From Streptomyces phaeolivaceus (GTDB lineage: Bacteria > Actinomycetota > Actinomycetes > Streptomycetales > Streptomycetaceae): a DNA stretch of 64,000 nt. Below the pieces are notes generated by a model, which was not told the origin of the DNA, ran no database searches, and worked only from the letters and a program-made list of their open reading frames with translations. The number at the start of each line of letters is the position of its first letter. The first letter of the stretch is position 1. The translations under genes and the position numbers were made by a program. Location: NCBI RefSeq assembly GCF_009184865.1, contig NZ_CP045096.1:3844001-3908000 (forward strand). Direction: 5' to 3'. Positions 51,923-60,225 of this stretch are shown here, one piece after another.

Positions 51923-54151
51923 ATGCCCCGTTTCAGTGTCATCGTCCCCGTCTTCGAGGTCCGGGGCTTTCTGCGCGAGTGCCTCGACTCGGTCCTGGAG
52001 CAGTCGTACCGGGACGTGGAGGTGATCGCCGTGGACGACTGCTCGTCGGACGGCGGCGGCGCGATCCTCGACGCGTACGCGGCGCGCGACCCGCGCGTAC
52101 GGGTGCTGCATCTGCCCGCGAACGTGGGCCCCGGCCGCGCCCGCAACGCCGGACTGCCGTACGCCACCGGGGACTTCGTGCTCTTCCTGGACGGCGACGA
52201 CACGTTCGCGCCGGGCGCCCTGCGCGCGCTGACGGACCGGCTGGACGAGGCCGGTGACCCCGATGTGCTGCTGTTCGACCACGTCCGCGCGTACGGGTGG
52301 GGCGAGACGCGCCGGGACGCGCACGCGCGCCTCCTGGTCTCGGCCGGCGAGGGCACGTTCACGGTCGCCGAGCACCCGGAGGTCCTCGACCTGCCGACGG
52401 TGGTGTGGAACAAGGCCTACCGCCGGGAGTTCGTCGAGGCGCACGGCTTCCGCTTCCCGCCGGGCCGCCACGAGGACACGCCCTGGACGCTCCCCGTGCT
52501 GCTGGACGCCGGGCGGATCGCCACGCTGGACCGGATCTGTGTGACGCACCGGCAGCGGCGGCGGGGCACCGGCCCGTCCATCTCCGGCCGGGGGCACTTC
52601 GACGTGCACGACCAGTACGAGCGGGTCTTCGGTCTCCTGGACTCCCGGCCGGAGGCGGCGGGTCTGCGGCCGTCGCTGCGCGACCGGATGGCGGCGCACT
52701 GTCTGGAGATCCTCGCCGAGCCGGACCGGGTGCCGCCGGGCGAGCGGGCCGAGTTCTTCCGGCGGACGGCGGGGCTGTACCGGAAGCACCGGTCGGACGA
52801 CGAGCCCGTGGCCCCCGAGTACCGGGTGCTGGAGGGCGGTTGGGCTGCCTACCGGACCCGGCGGCAGGCAGCCTGGGTCCGTGACGCGCTCGGCGTACGC
52901 GCGGGGCGTGTCCGCGCGGCCGGTGCCGAGCTGATCGGGCGCGGCTGGTCGCTGGTCCAGGAGCGGCTGCCGCTGGACCCGAACCTGGCCCTGTACTCGG
53001 CGTTCTCGCACCGGGGCGTGCTCGGGGACCCGGCGGCCGTCTACCAGGCCGCCCGGGAGTTCGCGCCGCACATCCGGGGCGTGTGGGTGGTGCGGCCGGA
53101 GCGCGCGGCGGCGCTGCCGCCGGGCGTCGAGTACGTGACACCGGGCTCGCCCGATCATCTGCGGCTGGCCGCGCGGGCGACGTACTTCGTGAACAACGTC
53201 GGCTGGCCCGGCCCCCTCACCAAGCGGCCCGGCAGCGTGCACATCCACACCCACCAGGGCACGCCGCTCAAGTTCATGGGCGCCGATCTGCTGCACAAGC
53301 CGGGCGCCCGGCTCGGCGTGGACGTGCCGGGCCTGCTGCGCCGGGCGGACCGCTGGGACCACGGCCTGGTCGCCAACCGCCACTCCGAGCTGGTGTGGAG
53401 CAGGGCGTACCCGTGCGGCTTCACCTCGCTGCGCACCGGCAGTCCGCGCAACGACGTCCTGGTGAACGCCGGTCCGGACGCCGGCGCGGCGGTCCGGGAG
53501 CGGCTCGGCATCCCCGCCGGGCACACGGTGGTGCTGTACGCGCCCACGCCCCGCGACTACCGGCTCGGCGGCCATGTCGAACGCTTCGACCTCGGACGGT
53601 TCGCCGCCGATCTGCGGAGCGGTCTGGGCGAGGCCCACACCCTCGTCGTACGGCTGCATCCGTCGCTCGCGGACGGCCCGGCGCGCGGGTTCGGGCTCGC
53701 CGAGCTGCACCGGCGGGGGGTCGTGGTGGACGCGACGGACGAGCCGCACGTCGAGGAGGTGATGCTCGCCTCCGACGTCCTGGTCACGGACTACTCGGCC
53801 CTGATGTTCGACTACGCCAACCTGGACCGGCCGATCGTCGTGCACGCCGACGACCTCGACGCGTTCGAGGTGAGCCGGGGCATGTACCTCGACATCACCG
53901 CCGACCCGCCCGGCCATGTGTCCCGCTCCTACCGTGAACTCGCCTGGCTGTTCGACTCCGGGCAGTGGCGGGACAGCGAGTCGGCGCGGCTGCGGGCCGG
54001 ATTCCGCGAGCGGTACTGCGAGTTCGACGACGGACGGGCGGCCGAGCGGGTGGTCCGGACGCTGATGCTGGGCGAGGGGACGTCCGTGGTGGCGGTGCCC
54101 GCGCCGAGGTCGGGCGACGCGGTGTCGAGCACGGGCCTCGTGTTGTCATGA
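51923..54151 (+). CDS. GT2 plus CDP-glycerol glycerophosphotransferase fusion, copy 3
   Basis: 742 residues from ATG 51923, five bases after copy 2 and overlapping the next gene by ATGA. GT2 motifs are intact (VIAVDDCSSDG, FLDGDDTF, HEDTPW), as are the glycerophosphotransferase motifs (THQGTPLKFMG, GSPRNDVLV, VLYAPTPRDYR, VTDYSALMFDYANLDRP). Three tandem copies with different GT2 surfaces suggest sequential steps or different acceptor sugars in one polymer. Confidence 0.85.
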   Translation: MPRFSVIVPVFEVRGFLRECLDSVLEQSYRDVEVIAVDDCSSDGGGAILDAYAARDPRVRVLHLPANVGPGRARNAGLPYATGDFVLFLDGDDTFAPGALRALTDRLDEAGDPDVLLFDHVRAYGWGETRRDAHARLLVSAGEGTFTVAEHPEVLDLPTVVWNKAYRREFVEAHGFRFPPGRHEDTPWTLPVLLDAGRIATLDRICVTHRQRRRGTGPSISGRGHFDVHDQYERVFGLLDSRPEAAGLRPSLRDRMAAHCLEILAEPDRVPPGERAEFFRRTAGLYRKHRSDDEPVAPEYRVLEGGWAAYRTRRQAAWVRDALGVRAGRVRAAGAELIGRGWSLVQERLPLDPNLALYSAFSHRGVLGDPAAVYQAAREFAPHIRGVWVVRPERAAALPPGVEYVTPGSPDHLRLAARATYFVNNVGWPGPLTKRPGSVHIHTHQGTPLKFMGADLLHKPGARLGVDVPGLLRRADRWDHGLVANRHSELVWSRAYPCGFTSLRTGSPRNDVLVNAGPDAGAAVRERLGIPAGHTVVLYAPTPRDYRLGGHVERFDLGRFAADLRSGLGEAHTLVVRLHPSLADGPARGFGLAELHRRGVVVDATDEPHVEEVMLASDVLVTDYSALMFDYANLDRPIVVHADDLDAFEVSRGMYLDITADPPGHVSRSYRELAWLFDSGQWRDSESARLRAGFRERYCEFDDGRAAERVVRTLMLGEGTSVVAVPAPRSGDAVSSTGLVLS

Positions 54152-55437
54152 GGGCGCCCACGGCCGACGGGCGGGCGCGGAGGTTCACGACGCGCGCGCG
54201 GGCGTGGGTGCTGCTGCTCGCCGCCGGTTTCGCGCTGTTCCAGTTCGCGGGCGTCACCGGGCGCGCCACCCCCGACACCAAGAACTACGTGTCGTACGCC
54301 CTCACGCTGGGCGGCGCGGGCGTGCGGGAGTCGGCGGCCGGGGCCATCGAGCACTACTGCGGGAGCCGGGCGGCGACGGCCGAGCGGAAGCGGCGGGTGG
54401 ACGTGGTGCGGTTCCGCGGGCCGAGCCCGGCCGCGCGGGTCGCCGGGGAGTGCCGCCGGGAGCTGTGGCGGAAGGTGGACGAGCGGCTGGCGGCCGGGCA
54501 GTCGGACGGTCCGATCGCGCCGTTCGCCTCGGAGCGGTTTCTGCGGATCTTCGAGGCGCGGCCCGGGTATCCGCTGCTGCTGGCCCCGCTCGTCGCCCTG
54601 TTCGGGGTGACCTGGGGCGTGTGGCTGGCGAGTGTGCTGATCGCGGCGGCCGGCGGCGTACTGGCCTTCCTGGTCCTGCGCGCCGTCCGCGCCCCCGTCC
54701 CCGTCGCCCTGACCGGCCAGGCCCTCTACTACATCCTCCCGTGCGGCACGACCGCCATGCGGCCCATGACGGAGGGCGTGCTGCTGGCCCTGACGCTGAC
54801 GGCGCTGTGGGGGTGCGCGCTGGCGATGGAGGGGCGGGTGCGGGCGGGGGTGATCCTGGTCGGCGGCTCCCTGCTCGGGCTGTTCACGGTGAAGCACTCG
54901 CAGGCGCTGTTCCTGGGGGTGTGTCTGCTGGGGGCGTGCGCGGTGGTCGCGCTCCGGCGCCGGAAGGTCGAGCCGTGGGTGCGGGCGCTGGGGGTGGTGT
55001 CGGCGGGTGCGGTGGTGTGCACGCCGGCGCTCGCCAGGCTGCTGCACTACCCGGCGGCCACGGAGAGCCTCCAGGATCTGCTCACCGACCACTTCACGCT
55101 CCCCGACCGGGCCCCGGACCGGCTGTGGCCCGAGTTCCTGGGTCTGGAGGCCGAGTTCTGGGTGGAGTGGGGGCGTCGGCAGCTGACCGGGCCGCTGTTC
55201 CTCGCCGCGCTGGCGGGGGGCGCGTGGGGCGCGCTGCGGCAGCGGCCGGTGTTCGGCTGGTTCGTGCTGGCGGGCGCGTGCACGGGCGTCCTCAATCAGG
55301 CGGGGCACCCGGACATCACCATCTGGGGCGACCGGCTGATCGTGGTGGCGTGGCTGCTGCCGGTGCTGGGGCTGCCGCTGCTGCTGGAGCGGATCACCGC
55401 CGCCCGCGGCTCACTCGATGTGGTGACCGCGCGCTGA
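54148..55437 (+). CDS. Polytopic membrane protein, putative glycosyltransferase
   Basis: 429 residues from ATG 54148, translationally coupled to copy 3. About nine membrane helices, with an outside loop of about 90 residues after the first helix containing two Cys (EHYCGSRAA; GECRREL). TPDTKNYVSYAL after helix 1 resembles the acidic loop of lipid-linked-sugar GT-C enzymes. I cannot name the family with confidence; the coupling implies a role in assembling or decorating the same wall polymer. Confidence 0.55.
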   Translation: MRAPTADGRARRFTTRARAWVLLLAAGFALFQFAGVTGRATPDTKNYVSYALTLGGAGVRESAAGAIEHYCGSRAATAERKRRVDVVRFRGPSPAARVAGECRRELWRKVDERLAAGQSDGPIAPFASERFLRIFEARPGYPLLLAPLVALFGVTWGVWLASVLIAAAGGVLAFLVLRAVRAPVPVALTGQALYYILPCGTTAMRPMTEGVLLALTLTALWGCALAMEGRVRAGVILVGGSLLGLFTVKHSQALFLGVCLLGACAVVALRRRKVEPWVRALGVVSAGAVVCTPALARLLHYPAATESLQDLLTDHFTLPDRAPDRLWPEFLGLEAEFWVEWGRRQLTGPLFLAALAGGAWGALRQRPVFGWFVLAGACTGVLNQAGHPDITIWGDRLIVVAWLLPVLGLPLLLERITAARGSLDVVTAR

Positions 55438-55477
55438 GCCGTCGCCCCACGCCCCGGATACCGGGAATACACGGCAA

Positions 55478-57124
55478 ATGCCCCAGACGGTCCAGACAGG
55501 TCCCGCTTCCGGTCACCGCCCGACGACCGGCTCCGGGGCCACCGCCCTGCGCGGCGGCCGTACCTGGCTGACCCGGCGGCCGACCCCGTATCTCGTCGTG
55601 GGCGGTCTGTTCTGGCTGATGATGACGCTGGCGTACTGGCGGGTGCCGCTGTGCTGCGACGCCGGTCTGTACGCGGCGGCCGTCGAACGGCTGCGCCCGG
55701 ACCTGCTGGACCCGGCCCATCCGACCGTCGATCTGCCGGGCGCGGGCAGCCCGGTGTACACCCCGTACGCCGTCGCGCAGGGCGTCCTCGCACGGCTGAC
55801 CGGGCTGGGCGGCTGGTCGCTGCTGAAGCTCGCCGGACCGGTGAACCTGCTGGTGCTGCTCACCGGCATCGGCCGTCTCGTCCGCCTGCTGACGCCCCGG
55901 CCGTGGGCGCCGGTCCTCGCCCTGCCGCTCGTCACGCTGCTGTGGGGCACCGGCCGGGCCCCGTGGAGCGGCGGTCCCGGGCTGATGCCGATGACGACGG
56001 ACCTCGGCCACCCCTCGACGCTCGCCGTCGCCCTGACGTTCTGGGCCTGGGCGTGGACGGGGGCACGCGCGCGGGGCGGCGGTCTCTCGGGGCGGCGGGT
56101 GCGGTACGTCGGGCCGGGCGGCCTCGGAAGCGTCTGGGCGTACGCCGGACTCGGCATGCCGTACGGGCTGATCCTGGCGGTGCATCCGGTCACCGGGGTG
56201 GGCGCGGCGGCCGGGGCCCTGGCCGCCGTGACGGCCTCGCAGCGCGGGTGGCGGTGGCCGCTGGCGGGGCGCTGGGCGCTGACGGGAGCGGTGGCCCTGC
56301 TGATCGCCGTCTCGTGGCCGTACTACGACGTCCTGTCCTCGGCGGCGGGAGGCACCGGCCCGGAGGAGGTCCGCCCGCACCGCTACGCCGACCTGGCCGG
56401 ACATCTCTGGCCGGCGCTGCTCGGGCTGCCGGCGCTGCCGGCGCTGTGGGCACGGGGGCGCGGGTCGGCGCGGGATCCGCTGGTGCCGATGTTCGTCGCG
56501 GAGTGCCTGGTGGTGGTGTACGGCCGGGTCGGCGGGCACCCCGCGTACGACCGGATCGCGGGGCTCGCGGCCGTGCTCGCGCTGGTCGCCCTGGCGGTGG
56601 AGCTGACGACTCCCCGGCCGTGGCGGTGGGCGCGGCGGCTGCTCGGTGGCGCGGCGGTCGCGGGGGCGTGCGCGGGGTTGCTCACCGTGCAGGCGGGCGC
56701 GGTCGTACCGGCCGCGCTCGACCCGGTCGGCTTCGAGCGACCGCCGCGATGGCCGTCGTACGCGTGGGCGGCGCGGCATCTGCGGGCGGGGGACGTGGTG
56801 ATCGCCGACGGGTACGTCGCGGGGCGGACGATCGCGGGGTACGGGGTGAACCTGGTGGCGCCCGCGCGGCCCGATCCGGCGGTGGAGGAGGCGGAACGGG
56901 CGCGGCGGCTCGCCGATGTCCGGGCATACCTCGACCCCGCGTCGACGCGCGAGCGGCGTGGGATCGTCGCGCGGCGATACGGGGTCGGGTGGCTGCTGCT
57001 CACTCGACGGCGGGAGGTGCCGGAGGAGGCCGTGGTGGTGGACTGGGGGCGTGAGACCGGGGAGGTGCTGGCGAGGATCGCTCCCCGCCAGGGCGTGTCC
57101 GCAAAGTCCCGTCGTCGCCCGTAG
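55478..57124 (+). CDS. Polytopic membrane protein, putative GT-C-type transferase, 3' end altered by a MITE
   Basis: 548 residues from ATG 55478. About ten membrane helices, with CCDAGLYAAAVERLRPDLLD after helix 1, an acidic loop like that of GT-C mannosyl- or arabinosyltransferases, and a C-terminal soluble domain. The last 12 residues (GVSAKSRRRP and stop) come from a MITE inserted at 57090, so the original C-terminus is missing or replaced. The gene follows the previous one by 40 bases. Confidence 0.6.
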   Translation: MPQTVQTGPASGHRPTTGSGATALRGGRTWLTRRPTPYLVVGGLFWLMMTLAYWRVPLCCDAGLYAAAVERLRPDLLDPAHPTVDLPGAGSPVYTPYAVAQGVLARLTGLGGWSLLKLAGPVNLLVLLTGIGRLVRLLTPRPWAPVLALPLVTLLWGTGRAPWSGGPGLMPMTTDLGHPSTLAVALTFWAWAWTGARARGGGLSGRRVRYVGPGGLGSVWAYAGLGMPYGLILAVHPVTGVGAAAGALAAVTASQRGWRWPLAGRWALTGAVALLIAVSWPYYDVLSSAAGGTGPEEVRPHRYADLAGHLWPALLGLPALPALWARGRGSARDPLVPMFVAECLVVVYGRVGGHPAYDRIAGLAAVLALVALAVELTTPRPWRWARRLLGGAAVAGACAGLLTVQAGAVVPAALDPVGFERPPRWPSYAWAARHLRAGDVVIADGYVAGRTIAGYGVNLVAPARPDPAVEEAERARRLADVRAYLDPASTRERRGIVARRYGVGWLLLTRRREVPEEAVVVDWGRETGEVLARIAPRQGVSAKSRRRP

Positions 57125-57228
57125 GGCGGCCTCGCGGCGTCGTGGGGGTACCTCCCGGTCGAGCGAAGCCGAGACTGGGGGAGCGTGCCAGGCGTCGCGG
57201 GGCAGGCGGGACTTTGCGGACACGCCCT
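57090..57228. mobile_element. 139-bp MITE-like element with 22-bp perfect terminal inverted repeats
   Basis: The left terminus (57090-57111, beginning AGGGCGTGTCCGCAAAGT) is the exact reverse complement of the right terminus (57207-57228). No transposase fits in 139 bases, so it is non-autonomous. A clear target duplication was not found. The internal part contains the CTCCCGGTCGAGCGAAGCCG motif often seen in Streptomyces intergenic DNA. It overlaps the 3' end of the upstream gene and supplies its stop codon. Confidence 0.8.
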
Positions 57229-57268
57229 AGCGCCCCGCGCTCCGGACCGTGAGCCCCGGTCGCGCGTC

Positions 57269-57682
57269 CTATTCGATGACCAGCTCGACCGGGACGTTGC
57301 CGCGGGTGGCGTTGGAGTAGGGGCAGACCTGGTGGGCCTGCTCGACGAGCTTGCGGCCGGTGGCCTCGTCGACGGTGTCGGGGAGTTCGACGCGGAGGGT
57401 GACCTTGAGGGCGAAGCCCTCGCCCTGCTTGCCGATGCCGACCTCGGCGGTCACGGCGGCGTCGCTGACGTCGACCTTGGCGGCGCGGCCGACGAGACCG
57501 AGGGCGCTGCCGAAACAGGCCGCGTAGCCCGCGGCGAACAGCTGCTCGGGGTTGGTGCCCTGGCCGTTGCCGCCCAGCGCCGCCGGCGGGGCCAGCCGCA
57601 GGTCGATCTGGCCGTCGGAGGAGACGGCGCGACCGTCGCGGCCGTGGGTGGCGGTGGCGACAGCGGTGTAGAGCGCGTCCAT
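57269..57682 (-). CDS. ohr: Organic hydroperoxide resistance protein Ohr
   Basis: 137 residues from ATG 57682; an in-frame start at 57709 is less likely. The redox cysteines are C56 (GYAACFGSAL) and C120 (QVCPYSNAT), and the R15-loop (HGRDGRAVSSDG) is present, as in the Ohr/OsmC family. It reduces organic and fatty-acid hydroperoxides using lipoylated partners. It is divergent from the OhrR regulator, the usual arrangement for an Ohr gene under peroxide control (the SCO2986/SCO2987 pair in S. coelicolor, recalled). Confidence 0.93.
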   Translation of the reverse strand: MDALYTAVATATHGRDGRAVSSDGQIDLRLAPPAALGGNGQGTNPEQLFAAGYAACFGSALGLVGRAAKVDVSDAAVTAEVGIGKQGEGFALKVTLRVELPDTVDEATGRKLVEQAHQVCPYSNATRGNVPVELVIE

Positions 57683-57759
57683 GGGAGAACCATCCCTTTC
57701 ACAGATCAAGTCGAGTCGAGTCCGGCGGCGCGGTCCGGCCGCCGTTCACGGACTCCAGT

Positions 57760-57790
57760 AGAGCACACAATTCAATTGCATACAACTAAA
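57760..57790. promoter_or_regulatory. Probable OhrR operator / divergent promoter
   Basis: An AT-rich island in GC-rich DNA, ACACAATTCAATTGCATACA, contains the 11-bp palindrome CAATTCAATTG (57768-57778) and a second imperfect TTGCATACAA element. It lies in the ohr/ohrR spacer and matches the style of OhrR binding sites. Confidence 0.65.
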
Positions 57791-57816
57791 TGGCGGACAC
57801 GAGGTACCCTGGAGCC

Positions 57817-58284
57817 ATGACCACCAGCCCCGAGGAGGACTTCCTCCGTCTCGACCGGCAGATCTGCTTCTCCCTGCACGCCGCCTCGCGCGCCTTCAAC
57901 AGCGTCTACCGCGTGGTCCTCAAGGACCTGGGGATCACCTATCCCCAGTACCTGGTCATGCTGGTGCTGTGGGAGCGGGGCGAGCTGCCCGTGAAGAAGC
58001 TCGGCGAGCATCTGCGGCTCGACTCCGGAACCCTCTCGCCGCTGCTCAAGCGCCTGGAGGCGGCCGGTCTCGTACGCCGTGAGCGCAGCGCGCGCGACGA
58101 GCGCTCGGTGGTGGTGCGGCCCACCGAGGAGGGCACCGCCCTGCGGGAGCGCGCGCTGGCGGTGCCGCGCCGGATCGTCTCCGCGACGACCTTCGAGATC
58201 GACGAGATCCGCGATCTGCGCGACCGCCTGGACCGGCTGACGGTCGCGCTGGACGAGGCCGCCCTCTCGGAGCCGGCCGGGTAG
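57817..58284 (+). CDS. ohrR: MarR-family organic peroxide sensor OhrR
   Basis: 155 residues from ATG 57817 with GGAG four bases upstream; ATG 57790 is in frame but lies in the operator. The reactive cysteine is C17 (RQICFSLHAAS), in the conserved position for OhrR. The winged helix follows (LPVKKLGEHLRLDSGTLSPL, KRLEAAGLVRRERSARDER). Oxidation of C17 by organic peroxide would release repression of ohr and ohrR. Confidence 0.9.
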   Translation: MTTSPEEDFLRLDRQICFSLHAASRAFNSVYRVVLKDLGITYPQYLVMLVLWERGELPVKKLGEHLRLDSGTLSPLLKRLEAAGLVRRERSARDERSVVVRPTEEGTALRERALAVPRRIVSATTFEIDEIRDLRDRLDRLTVALDEAALSEPAG

Positions 58285-58449
58285 GCGCCGGACGTCCGGG
58301 TGACCGCCGGCACTCGACACGGGCACCCCGACAGAATCCGACAACCTCACACGGAACCCCAGCCTCCCGCACGCCATCTTCCCCACGGGGCCACGAAGCC
58401 GCCCTTAAGGGAACATTGCACACATACCTCTCAAGGTGCGGGGCAACGA

Positions 58450-58659
58450 ATGGCTGTTCAGCAGGCGCGGGTCTCCGTCGTCGTCATCGGGTACGACGAC
58501 GCCGCCCATGTGGCGGACGCCGTGCGCTCCGCGCTCGCACAGGGGCCGGCCGCCGCCGCCTCACCCGCCTGCTTCACTGATGACCGACCTGATTGCATCT
58601 GCATCACCCGCGAGAAGGTCGCTGCGACAACTGACTACGGAGGGGGCGGTCGCCCATGA
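58450..58659 (+). pseudogene. Truncated family-2 glycosyltransferase N-terminus
   Basis: From ATG 58450 the first 35 residues (MAVQQARVSVVVIGYDDAAH, then VADAVRSALAQG) are the beginning of a GT2 domain. The rest of the enzyme is absent: after about 58555 the frame continues with unrelated sequence and stops at 58657-58659. It is the remnant of a deleted gene, overlapping the galE start by four bases. Whether the 69-residue product is made is unknown. Confidence 0.65.
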
Positions 58660-59618
58660 CCTGGCTGATCACCGGTGGCGCCGGATACATCGGGGCGCAT
58701 GTGGTGCGCGCGATGCTCGACGCGGGCGAGGAGGCAGTCGTCTACGACGATCTGTCCACGGGGATCGCCGAACGGGTGCCCGAGGGCGTGCCGCTGGAGA
58801 TCGGCTCCACGCTCGACGGGGAGCGGCTGGCCCGGGTGATCGGGGACCGGGGTGTCACCGGCGTCGTCCACCTCGCGGCGAAGAAGCAGGTCGGCGAGTC
58901 CGTCGAACTGCCGCTGCACTACTACCGGGAGAACGTCGAGGGCCTGCGCACCCTGCTGTCGGCCGTGACGGACGCCGGTGTCGCGTCCTTCGTGTTCTCG
59001 TCCTCCGCCGCCGTGTACGGCATGCCCGACGTGGCCCTCGTCACCGAGGACACGCCCTGTCTGCCGATGAGCCCGTACGGCGAGACCAAGCTCGTCGGCG
59101 AGTGGCTGGTGCGGGCCACGGGCCGGGCGACCGGCCTGTCCACGGCGTCCCTGCGCTACTTCAACGTGGCCGGGGCCGCGACCCCCGAACTGGCCGACAC
59201 CGGTGTCTTCAACCTCGTCCCCATGGTCTTCGAGAAGCTCTCCGAGAACGCCCCGCCACGTGTCTTCGGCGCCGACTACCCGACGCCCGACGGCACCTGC
59301 GTCCGGGACTACATCCATGTCGTCGACCTCGCGGAGGCCCATGTGGCGACCGCGCGACGCCTGCGCGAGACGCCGGGGACGGACCTCACCCTCAACATCG
59401 GGCGCGGGGACGGTGTCTCGGTGCGCGAGATGATCGACCGCGTCAACGCGCTCACCGGCCACACCCTGCCGCCCGTGGTCGTCGACCGACGCCCCGGCGA
59501 CCCCGCGCGCGTGGTCGCCTCGGCGGACCGGATCGCCACCGAGCTGGGCTGGAGGGCGCGGTACGGCGTGGAGGACATGATCACGTCGGCGTGGGCGGGC
59601 TGGACGAAGCGTCGGTAG
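58656..59618 (+). CDS. galE: UDP-glucose 4-epimerase
   Basis: 320 residues from ATG 58656 with GGAGGGGG upstream. The Rossmann motif TGGAGYIG (6-13), the SSSAAVYG active-site segment and the catalytic YGETK (YxxxK) are intact, followed by LRYFNVAGA. It interconverts UDP-glucose and UDP-galactose in the cytoplasm, feeding galactose into wall polymers or polysaccharides. It starts inside the GT2 remnant, so the lost gene was probably co-transcribed with it. Confidence 0.9.
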   Translation: MTWLITGGAGYIGAHVVRAMLDAGEEAVVYDDLSTGIAERVPEGVPLEIGSTLDGERLARVIGDRGVTGVVHLAAKKQVGESVELPLHYYRENVEGLRTLLSAVTDAGVASFVFSSSAAVYGMPDVALVTEDTPCLPMSPYGETKLVGEWLVRATGRATGLSTASLRYFNVAGAATPELADTGVFNLVPMVFEKLSENAPPRVFGADYPTPDGTCVRDYIHVVDLAEAHVATARRLRETPGTDLTLNIGRGDGVSVREMIDRVNALTGHTLPPVVVDRRPGDPARVVASADRIATELGWRARYGVEDMITSAWAGWTKRR

Positions 59619-59710
59619 CTCCTGAGGCGTAGCCCCTGTGACGGAATCGACGCGAAGTGGGAACTGTCCGGTGCCGTTTGCTCGTGTGTACTAGGGGAAG
59701 TCGACGACGA

Positions 59711-59749
59711 CCAGAACCACGAGCCAGAACCACGAGCCAGAACCACGAG
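59711..59749. repeat. Three tandem 13-bp repeats
   Basis: CCAGAACCACGAG repeats exactly three times (59711, 59724, 59737) 42 bases upstream of the toxin operon's first gene. Non-coding; possibly a binding-site array. Confidence 0.8.
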
Positions 59750-59790
59750 TACGACAATGTGTCCGACAGGGCGTTACGGGGGTAGCGACG

Positions 59791-60225
59791 ATGCCGGCTT
59801 GGGACATCGATCCGATCAACGTGCAGACCACGCTGAACTCGACCGGTGAGGCGGCCGGCGGCCTGGAGAAGGCCGCCAACTCGCTGGTGTCGAACATGGC
59901 GAGCGCGGCCGAGTCGGCGGGTACGGCCGTGCCGGGCGGGCAGTTCAGCGGGCCCATGATCGGCCCGGTGGCCGCCGGTACGCCCCGGGTGCCGGTCGGC
60001 CCGGTCGCGGCGGCGCTGAGCAAGTACCTCCAGGAGCGGCAGCAGAAGCTGGCGTACATGGCGCAGCGGACCATCGACTCCGTGCAGGGCGCGGCCAAGG
60101 CCACCAACGCCTATGTGACCGGCGACCTGGACATGGCGGCCGAGCAGCAGGCCAACGCGCTCAAGGCGACGGTCGTACCGCCCCCGCCGGGTGTCGACGG
60201 CAACGGCGGGCAGGGGCCGAAGTGA
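59791..60225 (+). CDS. Small WXG/DUF6507-like protein encoded before a polymorphic toxin
   Basis: 144 residues from ATG 59791. It is a mostly helical protein starting MPAWDIDPINVQTTLNSTGE, with helical hairpins (EKAANSLVSNMASAAESAG; LSKYLQERQQKLAYMAQRTI) and a Pro-rich end. This pattern resembles the DUF6507 group of small WXG100-sized proteins in Streptomyces. It overlaps the toxin gene start by four bases, as expected for a secretion partner or chaperone co-produced with a type VII effector. The role is inferred from this context. Confidence 0.6.
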   Translation: MPAWDIDPINVQTTLNSTGEAAGGLEKAANSLVSNMASAAESAGTAVPGGQFSGPMIGPVAAGTPRVPVGPVAAALSKYLQERQQKLAYMAQRTIDSVQGAAKATNAYVTGDLDMAAEQQANALKATVVPPPPGVDGNGGQGPK

